Source: Candidatus Woesearchaeota archaeon
Lineage (GTDB): Archaea > Nanobdellota > Nanobdellia > SCGC-AAA011-G17 > GW2011-AR20
Length of the DNA: 40,596 nucleotides
Assembly: GCA_018303025.1 (NCBI GenBank)
Contig: JAGVYZ010000020.1
Location: forward strand, 1 to 40,596
Direction of reading: 5' to 3'
A program made the translations under genes and the position numbers. Positions 1 through 8,337 of the stretch are shown one piece after another. The notes beneath the pieces are model-generated. The model was not told the origin of the DNA. It ran no database searches and was given only the letters and a program-made list of their open reading frames with translations. Position 1 is the first letter of the stretch. Each line of letters opens with the position of its first letter.

Positions 1-295
1 GAGAGCTAAGACGTTGTTGACCATCCAAAATTATTGCAAAATTTTTAGTTGAGTCTATATCTCCTTCAATGCCATAAAATGGTTGTGCTTTTAATGGTAT
101 ATTCTTAAAATCAACTTTCCAAGATAAAGCAATTCCTACATAATATCCTTGTAGAATTGAACTTATTAAATCCTTTATTTGTGTAGTATTCCATACAAAC
201 GGTCTTTGAAAAGCAGGGATTACTAAATCTTTGTTCTTTATCTGTTTCATTAAATCTCTTATGTTTTCGTTTTGGTTAACGATTGGTTTAGTCAT
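1..295 (-). CDS. DUF262 domain protein (GmrSD/ParB-like N-terminal region), partial, runs off left edge
   Basis: Own translation of minus strand from ATG at 295: MTKPIVNQNENIRDLMKQIKNKDLVIPAFQRPFVWNTTQIKDLISSILQGYYVGIALSW...FAIILDGQQRLSS. IPxFQRxFVW and ILDGQQRL are DUF262 hallmarks. Not in ORF track because it is incomplete. Confidence 0.85.
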   Translation of the reverse strand, partial: MTKPIVNQNENIRDLMKQIKNKDLVIPAFQRPFVWNTTQIKDLISSILQGYYVGIALSWKVDFKNIPLKAQPFYGIEGDIDSTKNFAIILDGQQRLSS

Positions 296-440
296 TTTAA
301 GTCCTTTTTGCTATTATTTTGAATAGTTTAATGTTTATAGATTTTTCTTTATTCTTAAATTTCATTAAATTTATGAATAAATTAGTCGTATTTTTATTTT
401 ATCTTAAAATGAATTAAAATTTGAAATAGCAGTTTAACAA

Positions 441-504
441 TCTAATTTGAAGATATCAACAGAATAAACTTCTAAAGAAAAAGAAACAAATGTGAGCATT
501 TAAC
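441..504 (+). repeat. Island repeat copy 1 (degenerate)
   Basis: tctaatttgaagatatcaacagaataaacttctaaagaaaaagaaacaaatgtgagcatttaac; matches copies 2-5 over ~60 nt; abuts stop of the nuclease gene. Confidence 0.85.
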
Positions 505-1670
505 TATTCTTCCTTTCTCTTGCTTAAAGTTAATCTAAAGTCTTTTTCTTTTGTAATTTTACCATGAACATGTGGATGAAGTTCGTTCTTGAAATATTTT
601 GATTGCAATTTAGGATAGCAAATCATTGAACAAGCATCATAAATGCCTTTTTCTTTTAATAAAGCAATGAACTCTTCCTTTTCTTCTGGCAATATAATCT
701 TTTCAATTTCTTTTACTTTTACTAAATTATTTGAGCCGTAAACAACATCAAAGTTAAATTGTTTAGAAAATTCAATTAATTTAGATTCAAACTCTTCTTT
801 TTTAAGATTAAGTTCAGTTAATTCAGCTTTAATTGAAGAATATTCATCAACTAGTTTCAAGCCAGAATCTTTCTTATATTCTGTTATATCTTTTTTCTCT
901 AAAACTAATTCATGCTTAAAACTAGGGCAATGTTCTTTAAAAGTGCACCAGGAACAAAGAGCAGATTGTTTTCTTGGAAAATTATCTTCTTTTGTTGCTT
1001 TTTCTATTTCTTTAATTAAAGAAACTATTTCTTCTTGCAATTTTTTAATTTGAATGTCATTTCTTTCTGAAGTTACTTCTTTGTTAAAAGTAAGCATGTG
1101 CCATAAAAGAATAACTTTTTTTGCATCTCTAAACTTGTCCTTAACCCAGGAAGAATACATTGCTAATTGCCTGTCTGAATCAGCATCTTCCTGGTCTTTC
1201 ATTGAATTGTTTGTTTTATAATCACAAACATAGTAAACATCTCCTTTACAGCCTAATTTGTCTATTCTTACATGCCAGGAGTTTCCATCAGGCAAAGTCA
1301 TCATTTGTTGAGTTTCTAAAGCAAGAATAGTCATGTCATCATTTTTATATTTGTCATAATAGTCTGAAATGAATTTTTCACCCATTTTTTTGAAATTATC
1401 TGCTGTTAGCTCTTTTCTGGCAACTAAGATGTTTTCTGAATATTCTTTTTGCCATAATTCTTTATAGAATTTAATTAATGTTGATTTAGCAACTCTTTTT
1501 TTATACTTTTTGTCTTCATACATCTTTTCTAAGACTTTATGGACTAAATCACCCATAAATGCTTCAATTGTTGTTGGAGTTTCAACTTTTAAATGATCAA
1601 TATATTGCAATTTATACCTGAAAGGACATTGTTCAAATGTAGAGACTCTTGAATGTGAGTAAGTAGCCAT
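504..1670 (-). CDS. RecB/Cas4-like PD-(D/E)XK nuclease with Cys cluster
   Basis: SxSRVSTFEQCPFRYKLQYI..., VRIDKLG...CDYKT, QLAMYSSW, CSWCTFKEHCP: PDDEXK_1-type architecture. Confidence 0.8.
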   Translation of the reverse strand: MATYSHSRVSTFEQCPFRYKLQYIDHLKVETPTTIEAFMGDLVHKVLEKMYEDKKYKKRVAKSTLIKFYKELWQKEYSENILVARKELTADNFKKMGEKFISDYYDKYKNDDMTILALETQQMMTLPDGNSWHVRIDKLGCKGDVYYVCDYKTNNSMKDQEDADSDRQLAMYSSWVKDKFRDAKKVILLWHMLTFNKEVTSERNDIQIKKLQEEIVSLIKEIEKATKEDNFPRKQSALCSWCTFKEHCPSFKHELVLEKKDITEYKKDSGLKLVDEYSSIKAELTELNLKKEEFESKLIEFSKQFNFDVVYGSNNLVKVKEIEKIILPEEKEEFIALLKEKGIYDACSMICYPKLQSKYFKNELHPHVHGKITKEKDFRLTLSKRKEE

Positions 1671-1894
1671 GGAAATTCTAAAATGTATAAGGATTTAAAA
1701 CTTGTTAATTTAATATTTATCCCAAAAGAAGAAAATGGGATAAAATTTAATATTGTAAAGTTTTATATATTTCTTCGTACAAAGTTTATTGTTACATTTA
1801 AAATCCATTTCGAACGAAGTCCTTTATGGTGCCTGCCTGCTCATGTGGACAGGATCGACTAGTAGGATGGTTTTGTAACATTTAATATTGAAAA

Positions 1895-2203
1895 ATGAAA
1901 AAAGATGAAGAATTCTGGAAGTTTTTTGATAGAAATTTAATTTACTCAGAAGAAACACAAAGTTTTGTAATGAGACTACATAGTAAATGGAAAAAGAATA
2001 TGCCTAAAGACAAGATAAAAGTTCAGTCTGATGCATTTGATGCTCTAAAAGAAATGCAGGAAGAATTAAAAGATAGAGTGAAATGTCCAGAATGCAATTC
2101 AGAAATGATTAATGTAGTAGATAGCAAAACAAAGGAAATAAGTAAATATTTATGGAAATGTCCAAAAGGATGCTTAGGAAATAAGATACTATCTAGAGGC
2201 TAA
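1895..2203 (+). CDS. Small zinc-ribbon protein
   Basis: 102 aa with CPECNSEM...WKCPKGCLG. Confidence 0.6.
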   Translation: MKKDEEFWKFFDRNLIYSEETQSFVMRLHSKWKKNMPKDKIKVQSDAFDALKEMQEELKDRVKCPECNSEMINVVDSKTKEISKYLWKCPKGCLGNKILSRG

Positions 2204-2206
2204 TAA

Positions 2207-2273
2207 ACTTCTATCTTGAAGATATAAACAAATTAAACTTCTAAAGAAAAAGAAGTTGATGTGAGCATTTAAC
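2207..2273 (+). repeat. Island repeat copy 2
   Basis: acttctatcttgaagatataaacaaattaaacttctaaagaaaaagaagttgatgtgagcatttaac. Confidence 0.9.
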
Positions 2274-2368
2274 TAAAAATCTTTCTGGCTGTTTTTTATC
2301 TTTTATTTATTGGATATTAACTAGATTTTTGCATTTAAATTAATTTAAACACTCTTCATAAGTTTTGC

Positions 2369-2431
2369 TTATCTTAAAATTATCCAATATCCCCCTTTAT
2401 CAGGTCCTATTCTTTTAATAAACCTAACTCT
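2369..2431 (-). pseudogene. 3' remnant of a third AlbA/Schlafen-type ATPase-wHTH gene
   Basis: Own translation: IRVRFIKRIGPDKGGYWIILR*, near-identical to the C-terminus IKRIGPDKGGYWKIIK* of ORF 5123..6511. Confidence 0.75.
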
Positions 2432-2474
2432 TATGGTTTAGAGAGATTTTTCTCAACATTTCTTTTGTTTATTC

Positions 2475-2546
2475 TTATAAAACCGATAAATCTTCAGCAG
2501 TGATATAAGGGGTTTCTTTATATTTTAGATATTGTTTAAGTTTCAT
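2475..2546 (-). CDS. Micro-ORF (23 aa) overlapping the DUF1016 stop by ATGA
   Basis: MKLKQYLKYKETPYITAEDLSVL*; may be a coupled micro-ORF or a remnant. Confidence 0.3.
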   Translation of the reverse strand: MKLKQYLKYKETPYITAEDLSVL

Positions 2547-3586
2547 TTATTTACCTCAAAACTTAATTGATAAAATTCATCTAATTTTTGTTTTAGAATC
2601 TTTTTATCAATCAATTTAGTTTTGTATTCTACAACAAGAGACGCTGACATATTCCTGCTTAGTGCATATTCAACAACATCTTTATCCTTGCTTTTGCATA
2701 AGATTACACCAACAGAAGGATTTTCGTGCTTCTTTTTTACATCCTTGTCAAGTGCCTCAAGATAAAAATTAAGTTTTCCCAGGTATTCAGGCTTAAAATC
2801 ATCAATTTTTAATTCAAATGCAACTAAGCATCGAAGTTCTCGATGAAAGAACAGCAAGTCAATAAAATAATCATTATTGCCTACTGATAACCTGTACTCC
2901 TGCCCGACAAACGTAAAATCCTTGCCAAACTCCAAAACAAAATGCTTAAAATTATTAACTAATCCATTTTGCAAATCTTTTTCTGAATGATTGGCAGGCA
3001 AATCAAGAAAATCTAAAACATAAGTATCTTTAAATGTAGAAACAACATCTTTTGACAATTGTGATATCTCTGTTGAGACTTTTTTAGAAAGCATAGTTCT
3101 TTCAAAAAAACCACTATCAATTTGTCGTTCTAATTCTCTTGAAGAATATCTTTCTTTAATTGAAAGCAAAATATAAAATTCTTTCTCTTCATTGCTTTTT
3201 GATTTTGATAATATAATAAGATGGTTAGTCCAAGATAATTGTGTCAGCAGTGCCGACACTTTTGCATTATCTGCATAGGTATCATAAAATTGCCTCATTC
3301 TAAATAATCCCCTGCGAGTAAAACCTTTAATTTCAGGATTATTCACAGAAATATAATCTGCTAAATTTTCAATAATTCCCTCGCCCCATTCTGCCTTTTT
3401 AATTTTGGCAGAAACATATTTTCCAACTTCCCAATAAAGAGCAATTAGTTCTTGATTAACAGACAATAATGCTTTTTCTTTCGCTTTATTAATCAATAAG
3501 AGTATATGTGAAAAATCCTTTTCATTAGTTCTCTTTACTGCAACCAACATTCTACAACCTCGCAATCTTCCCAGCATCAGTTTCAA
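2543..3586 (-). CDS. DUF1016 / YhcG-type PD-(D/E)XK nuclease (true start probably the internal ATG giving MLVAVKRTNEKDF)
   Basis: ALYWEVGKYVSAKI...WGEGIIENLADYI...GFTRRGLFRMRQFYDTY...LSWTNHLIIL; C-terminal DLLFFHRELRCLVAFELK. Confidence 0.88.
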   Translation of the reverse strand: MKLMLGRLRGCRMLVAVKRTNEKDFSHILLLINKAKEKALLSVNQELIALYWEVGKYVSAKIKKAEWGEGIIENLADYISVNNPEIKGFTRRGLFRMRQFYDTYADNAKVSALLTQLSWTNHLIILSKSKSNEEKEFYILLSIKERYSSRELERQIDSGFFERTMLSKKVSTEISQLSKDVVSTFKDTYVLDFLDLPANHSEKDLQNGLVNNFKHFVLEFGKDFTFVGQEYRLSVGNNDYFIDLLFFHRELRCLVAFELKIDDFKPEYLGKLNFYLEALDKDVKKKHENPSVGVILCKSKDKDVVEYALSRNMSASLVVEYKTKLIDKKILKQKLDEFYQLSFEVNK

Positions 3587-3659
3587 CTAAGTCCATGTCT
3601 TTAAGTTCATCAATAGCAGTCATTGAAATGTTGCCAAATAATTGAGTTTTTTGTTTCAT
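3552..3659 (-). CDS. Micro-ORF (35 aa), wHTH-like, ATGA-coupled to upstream AlbA gene
   Basis: MKQKTQLFGNISMTAIDELKDMDLVETDAGKIARL*; paralog of 4998..5126. Confidence 0.5.
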   Translation of the reverse strand: MKQKTQLFGNISMTAIDELKDMDLVETDAGKIARL

Positions 3660-4981
3660 TTTATTATCTCCCAGTATCCTGTTTTATCAGAGCCAACTCT
3701 CTTAAGAATTGATTCTTTTTTTAGTTTTGTAATATCTCTTTTTATAGTTTTTTCATTCACTTGTATTTCACTTGCAATTTCTGAAATTGTTATTTTATTA
3801 TTCTTTTGTATTATTTCCTTAATTTTTTCTAAACGATTTACAGGGACATTTACAGGGACATTTACAGGGACATTTACAGTGTCTTTTACAATGTTATCCC
3901 TTTTTATTTTTACAAAAAACCAGTCAGAATTAGTATCAAAAATAATTTTATCTTTCATAATTTCTTGTATTTTTAATATTCCTGAGCCTATTCTTTCAAC
4001 AAATCTGAGCCTATGAACTAGGTCAACCAATAATGGATTTCTAGATAAGCTTATTTTTCCTAATTCGCTTTTTTTGAATAATAACCTTGCAGGATTTGAA
4101 ATTTCAAATCTATCAGAATATATTTCAATCAAAACTCTTCCTTCAGAAAAATAATCTCTGTGAGTCATTGCATTGATTATTAATTCACGCAAAACACTTT
4201 CAGGAATTTCTGGTTTTTCTTCTCTTTCAATCTTTTCAATAATGTATTCTGTTCTTAATGTTTTTAGCACAAAAATTACTGCATTATTAAAATTTGAGAT
4301 AAAATCATCATCAAAATCCTGTTTATCCAATATTTTAGATTTTGTCTTGCCTTCATATAAAACACAAGTTATAATAGAGTTCAGGAAAAATCTTGAAGCT
4401 TTATTTGAGAAAAATAATACTCCAGCATTATTTAGTTTATCTTCTGTTATTAATCCTAAATTATGTAAAACATGCTCTTTTGGAAGAGAATTATCTATTC
4501 CTGCTTTTGAGATGAATGATTTGAATTTTTTATTATCAAAATCTCTTTCCATATCAAAATCAGGATTTGCTTTTCTATCAAAGCGAATTAAGTTTTCTTT
4601 TTGAAACAAACTTCTTATTTCTTCTCGTTTTAATTGTTGGGAATTTGTGCCTTGCCTTAGATAAAAATGCCCATTTGCTGTGTAAGGTTTTTCTTTGCCT
4701 TCAGGAATGTAGATTATTGCTAAATCTAAAACCTGCTCAATAATAACATGGAATGCAGGATCCATATTTCTAGCAATATCCTGAATCTGGGATTTGTCAT
4801 GATTTGTTAAATTATAGCCCCTAATTGTTCCATCATCTTTTACGCCCAGAATGATTTTCCCGCCAGAAGCATTTGCAAAAGCACAAATCTCTTTGCCTAA
4901 ATTGGAGCCTATATCTTCTTTAAATTCAATAGTGTATCCTTCACCTGTTTTTACAAGTTCAAGCAATTCTTTGTAATCCAT
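3656..4981 (-). CDS. AlbA_2/Schlafen-type ATP-binding protein with C-terminal wHTH
   Basis: GEGYTIEFKEDIGSNLGKEICAFANASGGKIILGVKDDG; LRELIINAMTHRDYFSEGRV; C-terminal wHTH; linker NVPVNVPVNVPVN. Confidence 0.88.
   Translation of the reverse strand: MDYKELLELVKTGEGYTIEFKEDIGSNLGKEICAFANASGGKIILGVKDDGTIRGYNLTNHDKSQIQDIARNMDPAFHVIIEQVLDLAIIYIPEGKEKPYTANGHFYLRQGTNSQQLKREEIRSLFQKENLIRFDRKANPDFDMERDFDNKKFKSFISKAGIDNSLPKEHVLHNLGLITEDKLNNAGVLFFSNKASRFFLNSIITCVLYEGKTKSKILDKQDFDDDFISNFNNAVIFVLKTLRTEYIIEKIEREEKPEIPESVLRELIINAMTHRDYFSEGRVLIEIYSDRFEISNPARLLFKKSELGKISLSRNPLLVDLVHRLRFVERIGSGILKIQEIMKDKIIFDTNSDWFFVKIKRDNIVKDTVNVPVNVPVNVPVNRLEKIKEIIQKNNKITISEIASEIQVNEKTIKRDITKLKKESILKRVGSDKTGYWEIIK
3837..3884 (-). 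repeat. 12-bp tandem repeat (3 exact copies plus degenerate 4th) in AlbA linker
   Basis: tttacagggaca x3 then tttacagtgtct; encodes (NVPV)n. Confidence 0.9.
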
Positions 4982-4997
4982 CTAAACCTCTTCTCTC

Positions 4998-5126
4998 CTA
5001 AAGTCGAGCAATCTTCCCAGCATCAGTAAGATTGTAGCCATTTTCAGTTGTGACTAAGTCCATGTCTTTAAGTTCATCAATAGCAGTCATTGAAATGTTG
5101 CCAAATAATTGAGTTTTTTGTTTCAT
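4998..5126 (-). CDS. Micro-ORF (42 aa), wHTH-like, ATGA-coupled to upstream AlbA gene
   Basis: MKQKTQLFGNISMTAIDELKDMDLVTTENGYNLTDAGKIARL*; its ATG overlaps the TGA of ORF 5123..6511. Confidence 0.55.
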   Translation of the reverse strand: MKQKTQLFGNISMTAIDELKDMDLVTTENGYNLTDAGKIARL

Positions 5127-6511
5127 TTTATTATCTTCCAGTATCCTCCTTTATCAGGTCCTATTCTTTTAATTTTACCTGATTCTTTAAGCTTCTCTAT
5201 ATGTTTCTGGATTGCAGAAGGATTTATTTGTAATTTATCTGATAACTCATCTCTGGTTATTCTTGGATTTTGTTTAATTAAGTCTAGTACTCTTTCTTGT
5301 CCTTTGGTTAGTATCTGACCACTTATCTGACCACTTATCTGACCACTTTTCTCCGAAGTTTCTTCCCTATAAAACCTTTGCTCATAGCTTTCTTTCTGCA
5401 AGTCAGGTCTTTCAAAAATTATAGTAAACCAGTTTTCATCAGTTTCTATTTTTGGCTCTTTTAGCTTGTATTCTTTCATGGCATTTCTTATTCTTAAAAT
5501 GCCTGTGCCTGCTTTTTCAACTAAATGCATTCTTTGAAGCAAACCAAAAAGCAGTTTATTTCTAGAAATGCTCTTTTTTCCTAAATCAGAAATCTTTATT
5601 CCAGAAACAAGACCTCCTGGATTTACAATCTCAATTCTGTCTTTAAAAACATAAATTTGTATTTCTGCATTTGAAAAATAGTCTCTATGCACAATTGCAT
5701 TAAGAACAGCTTCCTTTAAAGCTTCTTCAGGTATTTCAAGCTTCTCAACCCTCGGACCAGCTGTTTTAATTATATACTCTGTATTTAATTTTGATTTAAG
5801 ATAATTAATTGCATTTTCATAATTTGAATTTAAATCACTATTAAATTCTTTTTTATCAAGAATATTAACCTTATCTTTTCCTAAAAATAAAACACATGTA
5901 ATCTGGGCATTTAAGAAAAATTTAGTTATTTTATTGCAAAATAGCAAAACTCCTGCATTTTTTAATTTGTCTTTTTCTAAAAGCTCAAGATTTCTAAGAA
6001 TCTCTTCTTTGCTTAGAATTTGGCTGATATTTGATTTCTTTAAAAATAGGTTGAATGCTTCTTTATTGAAATCAGCTTCAAAATTAAATTTCTGATTTGA
6101 TTTTTCATCAAATAAGATTAATCCTTCTTTCTGAAAAAATGTTCTTATTTCTTCCCTTGTTAACTGCTGTGAATTTGTACCCTGCCTCATGAAAAATTTT
6201 CCATTAGCAGAATAGGGCTTGTTAGTTCCTTCCTGAACATCAATAATTAAAATATTTTCAATTTCATCAAGAGTAACCCCTAATTTTGGGTCAAGATTTC
6301 TGCAAAGGTCATAAATTTGTGATTTTAGCCTATTTGTAATTTCAATTCCCTTAATCTGTTTTTTGTCAGTTATTCCCAAAATAATCTTTCCGCCATTTGC
6401 ATTTGCAAAAGCGCAGATTTCTTTTGCTAACTCTGAAGAAAAAGTTTCTTTAAATTCCAGATTATATCCTTCACCTTCTGAAATTAGAAATTTTAGTTCT
6501 TTTTTATTCAT
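5123..6511 (-). CDS. AlbA_2/Schlafen-type ATP-binding protein with C-terminal wHTH (paralog)
   Basis: GEGYNLEFKETFSSELAKEICAFANANGGKIILGITD; LKEAVLNAIVHRDYFSNAEI; linker SGQISGQISGQ. Confidence 0.88.
   Translation of the reverse strand: MNKKELKFLISEGEGYNLEFKETFSSELAKEICAFANANGGKIILGITDKKQIKGIEITNRLKSQIYDLCRNLDPKLGVTLDEIENILIIDVQEGTNKPYSANGKFFMRQGTNSQQLTREEIRTFFQKEGLILFDEKSNQKFNFEADFNKEAFNLFLKKSNISQILSKEEILRNLELLEKDKLKNAGVLLFCNKITKFFLNAQITCVLFLGKDKVNILDKKEFNSDLNSNYENAINYLKSKLNTEYIIKTAGPRVEKLEIPEEALKEAVLNAIVHRDYFSNAEIQIYVFKDRIEIVNPGGLVSGIKISDLGKKSISRNKLLFGLLQRMHLVEKAGTGILRIRNAMKEYKLKEPKIETDENWFTIIFERPDLQKESYEQRFYREETSEKSGQISGQISGQILTKGQERVLDLIKQNPRITRDELSDKLQINPSAIQKHIEKLKESGKIKRIGPDKGGYWKIIK
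5312..5347 (-). repeat. 12-bp tandem repeat (3 exact copies) in AlbA linker
   Basis: tatctgaccact x3; encodes SGQI repeats at the position equivalent to 3837..3884. Confidence 0.9.
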
Positions 6512-6740
6512 TTTTCCTGCCCTTTAAATCAAAATCTAAAACGCCTTTTTCTTTTTGAAACTTTATTATTTTATCATAATATTTGGGATAATTTACTTTT
6601 ATCCTTTCAAGCTTCATTTTGATATATTCATTTTTGCATTTATCTGAGCAAAATAATAAGACTTTTTCATCTTTAAATTGGGGAGCTAACCAAATGCCTG
6701 AATCAAATTTCTTTCTGCACGTTTTGCAAGTTTCATTCAT
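6504..6740 (-). CDS. Small Cys-rich (TRASH/MYM-like zinc finger) protein
   Basis: ETCKTCRKKFDSG...LFCSDKCKNEYIKMK; overlaps both operon neighbours by 8 nt. Confidence 0.6.
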   Translation of the reverse strand: MNETCKTCRKKFDSGIWLAPQFKDEKVLLFCSDKCKNEYIKMKLERIKVNYPKYYDKIIKFQKEKGVLDFDLKGRKNE

Positions 6741-8250
6741 CTTCTTTGTCTAAACAGCATTTTTTATATTTTTTTCCAGAGCCACAGGGGCAAAGCTCAT
6801 TTCTTCCAATTTTTCTTGCCTGTACCTCTAAACCGAGTCTTTTTGCACTTTCAATTAAGAAATTTTGAATAAATTCTTTATTTCGAATTGTAATCATGTT
6901 ATAATCTTGGGAATTAAATAGATTGATTAATTTATTAAAATAATCTATTGCTTTTTTTCCAGCATCATCAATTTCATAATAATCAAATCGATTAAGGTAA
7001 ATTTCAACTAAATTAATATAAGAAGCAATTAATTTTGGATTTAATTCTATAGATTTTTCATATAACTCTATTGCCTCATTATATTTATTAAATTTCTCAG
7101 CAGTATTTGCTGCCCTTAAATAAAGCTCCCCATTTTCTGGTTCTTCCTTAATCCTTTTTAATATATATTCGTAAGCTTTATTATATTGAATTTCTTTGTC
7201 TTCAATCATTATTTTTTTATTAACTGGTAAAACACCTGTGTCCCTGCCATCTAATATTCTCATTTGTTTGCCAAGAATATCCATCTTTCCATTTTTAGTC
7301 AATTCAAGATCATGGCTATGGCAGTGTTTGCACATTATTTCACATTCGAAAGAATAATAGTTCTCTTTGCCTTTATCAATTGACCAAATTAATCCAGTTT
7401 TTATATTCTGCCTCTCTTTACAGTTATTGCATATAAAATTTGCTTCAAAACTATCATCTGCTTCGCTTGACCTCTCTAAAAATTCCTTTCGGTCTTTATC
7501 AGTAATTTTAGATTTACCCAAAAGGTTATTATCTTTCTTAAAATATTCTTTAAGCTTTTCTATCTCTTTTTCAGTCTCTTCTTCATACTTTTCTGGATCT
7601 CTGATAATTTTTATAGTATCTTCAATCTCAATTATTTCCTGCTTTGACAAGTTCTTCATCTTAAATAGTTCTTCTAAAATAGACAATACTTCTTTATTTT
7701 CCTGTTTATCAAAATCTCCTACAAACATATAAATTTCAAACCAATCATCATATTTTTTGTAATCTTTTATATAATCCTTTGTTATTTCAACCATAAAATT
7801 ATACACTCTTTCGTCTTTTATGCCTGTTAAAGCTCCTGTTAAAAAAGTATAATCTTTTTTATCTGCAAAGTTCTTTTTTACGCTTTCAAACAATAAAGGT
7901 ATGGCTGGTTTTCCTATTGCTATAAGAGCATCCATAGCGTCATTGCAATTTTCCCAATAATCTTTATCATTCTTTTCTATAAATGAAATTAAATAAGGAA
8001 TAGATTTCTCACTCTTAATCTCTTTTAAAGCTTCTAATGCAAAAAGACAGCTCCATGTTTCTTTATTTTTTAAAAGTTCATAAAGAAAGTTTAGTGCCTT
8101 TTCACCTTTTTTTATTATTTCATTAATAGGTTTGTTTAATTTTTTTCTAACATCTTCATATTCTAATTTATACCCATTAGGATTATCATATTCTTTTAAC
8201 TCTTCAATAAGCCCGATTATTTCATCTTCTATTTTTTCTTTTGCTTCCAT
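6733..8250 (-). CDS. HEAT-like + TPR protein with C-terminal SEC-C zinc motif
   Basis: C-terminal GRNELCPCGSGKKYKKCC; EPENGELYLRAANTAEKFNKYNEAIELYEKSIELNP (TPR); N-terminal HEAT-like repeats. Confidence 0.8.
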   Translation of the reverse strand: MEAKEKIEDEIIGLIEELKEYDNPNGYKLEYEDVRKKLNKPINEIIKKGEKALNFLYELLKNKETWSCLFALEALKEIKSEKSIPYLISFIEKNDKDYWENCNDAMDALIAIGKPAIPLLFESVKKNFADKKDYTFLTGALTGIKDERVYNFMVEITKDYIKDYKKYDDWFEIYMFVGDFDKQENKEVLSILEELFKMKNLSKQEIIEIEDTIKIIRDPEKYEEETEKEIEKLKEYFKKDNNLLGKSKITDKDRKEFLERSSEADDSFEANFICNNCKERQNIKTGLIWSIDKGKENYYSFECEIMCKHCHSHDLELTKNGKMDILGKQMRILDGRDTGVLPVNKKIMIEDKEIQYNKAYEYILKRIKEEPENGELYLRAANTAEKFNKYNEAIELYEKSIELNPKLIASYINLVEIYLNRFDYYEIDDAGKKAIDYFNKLINLFNSQDYNMITIRNKEFIQNFLIESAKRLGLEVQARKIGRNELCPCGSGKKYKKCCLDKEDE

Positions 8251-8252
8251 TT

Positions 8253-8332
8253 ACGACCTTTCCTTCCCATCATTTGCAGTCTGTCGGAAATTCCGACAAA
8301 CTGAAGTTTCAACTAATTCGCCTGAATCAAAT
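8253..8332 (-). pseudogene. RhuM-family fragment
   Basis: Own translation: FDSGELVETSVCRNFRQTANDGKERS*; resembles the conserved SVCRxFRxTAxDGK segment of RhuM proteins. Confidence 0.65.
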
Positions 8333-8337
8333 TATCT

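Noticed and set aside
504-1670. Calling the PD-(D/E)XK protein Cas4
   Set aside because: Related fold and Cys motif, but it is longer, has an extra C-terminal domain, and no CRISPR context; left as RecB/Cas4-like.
3642-4016. + strand ORFs 3642..4016, 4173..4604, 5109..5318, 7367..7732, 8132..8341
   Set aside because: Antisense shadows (or mostly so) of strong minus-strand genes or the RhuM remnant; low-complexity Ser/Phe/Ile-rich translations.
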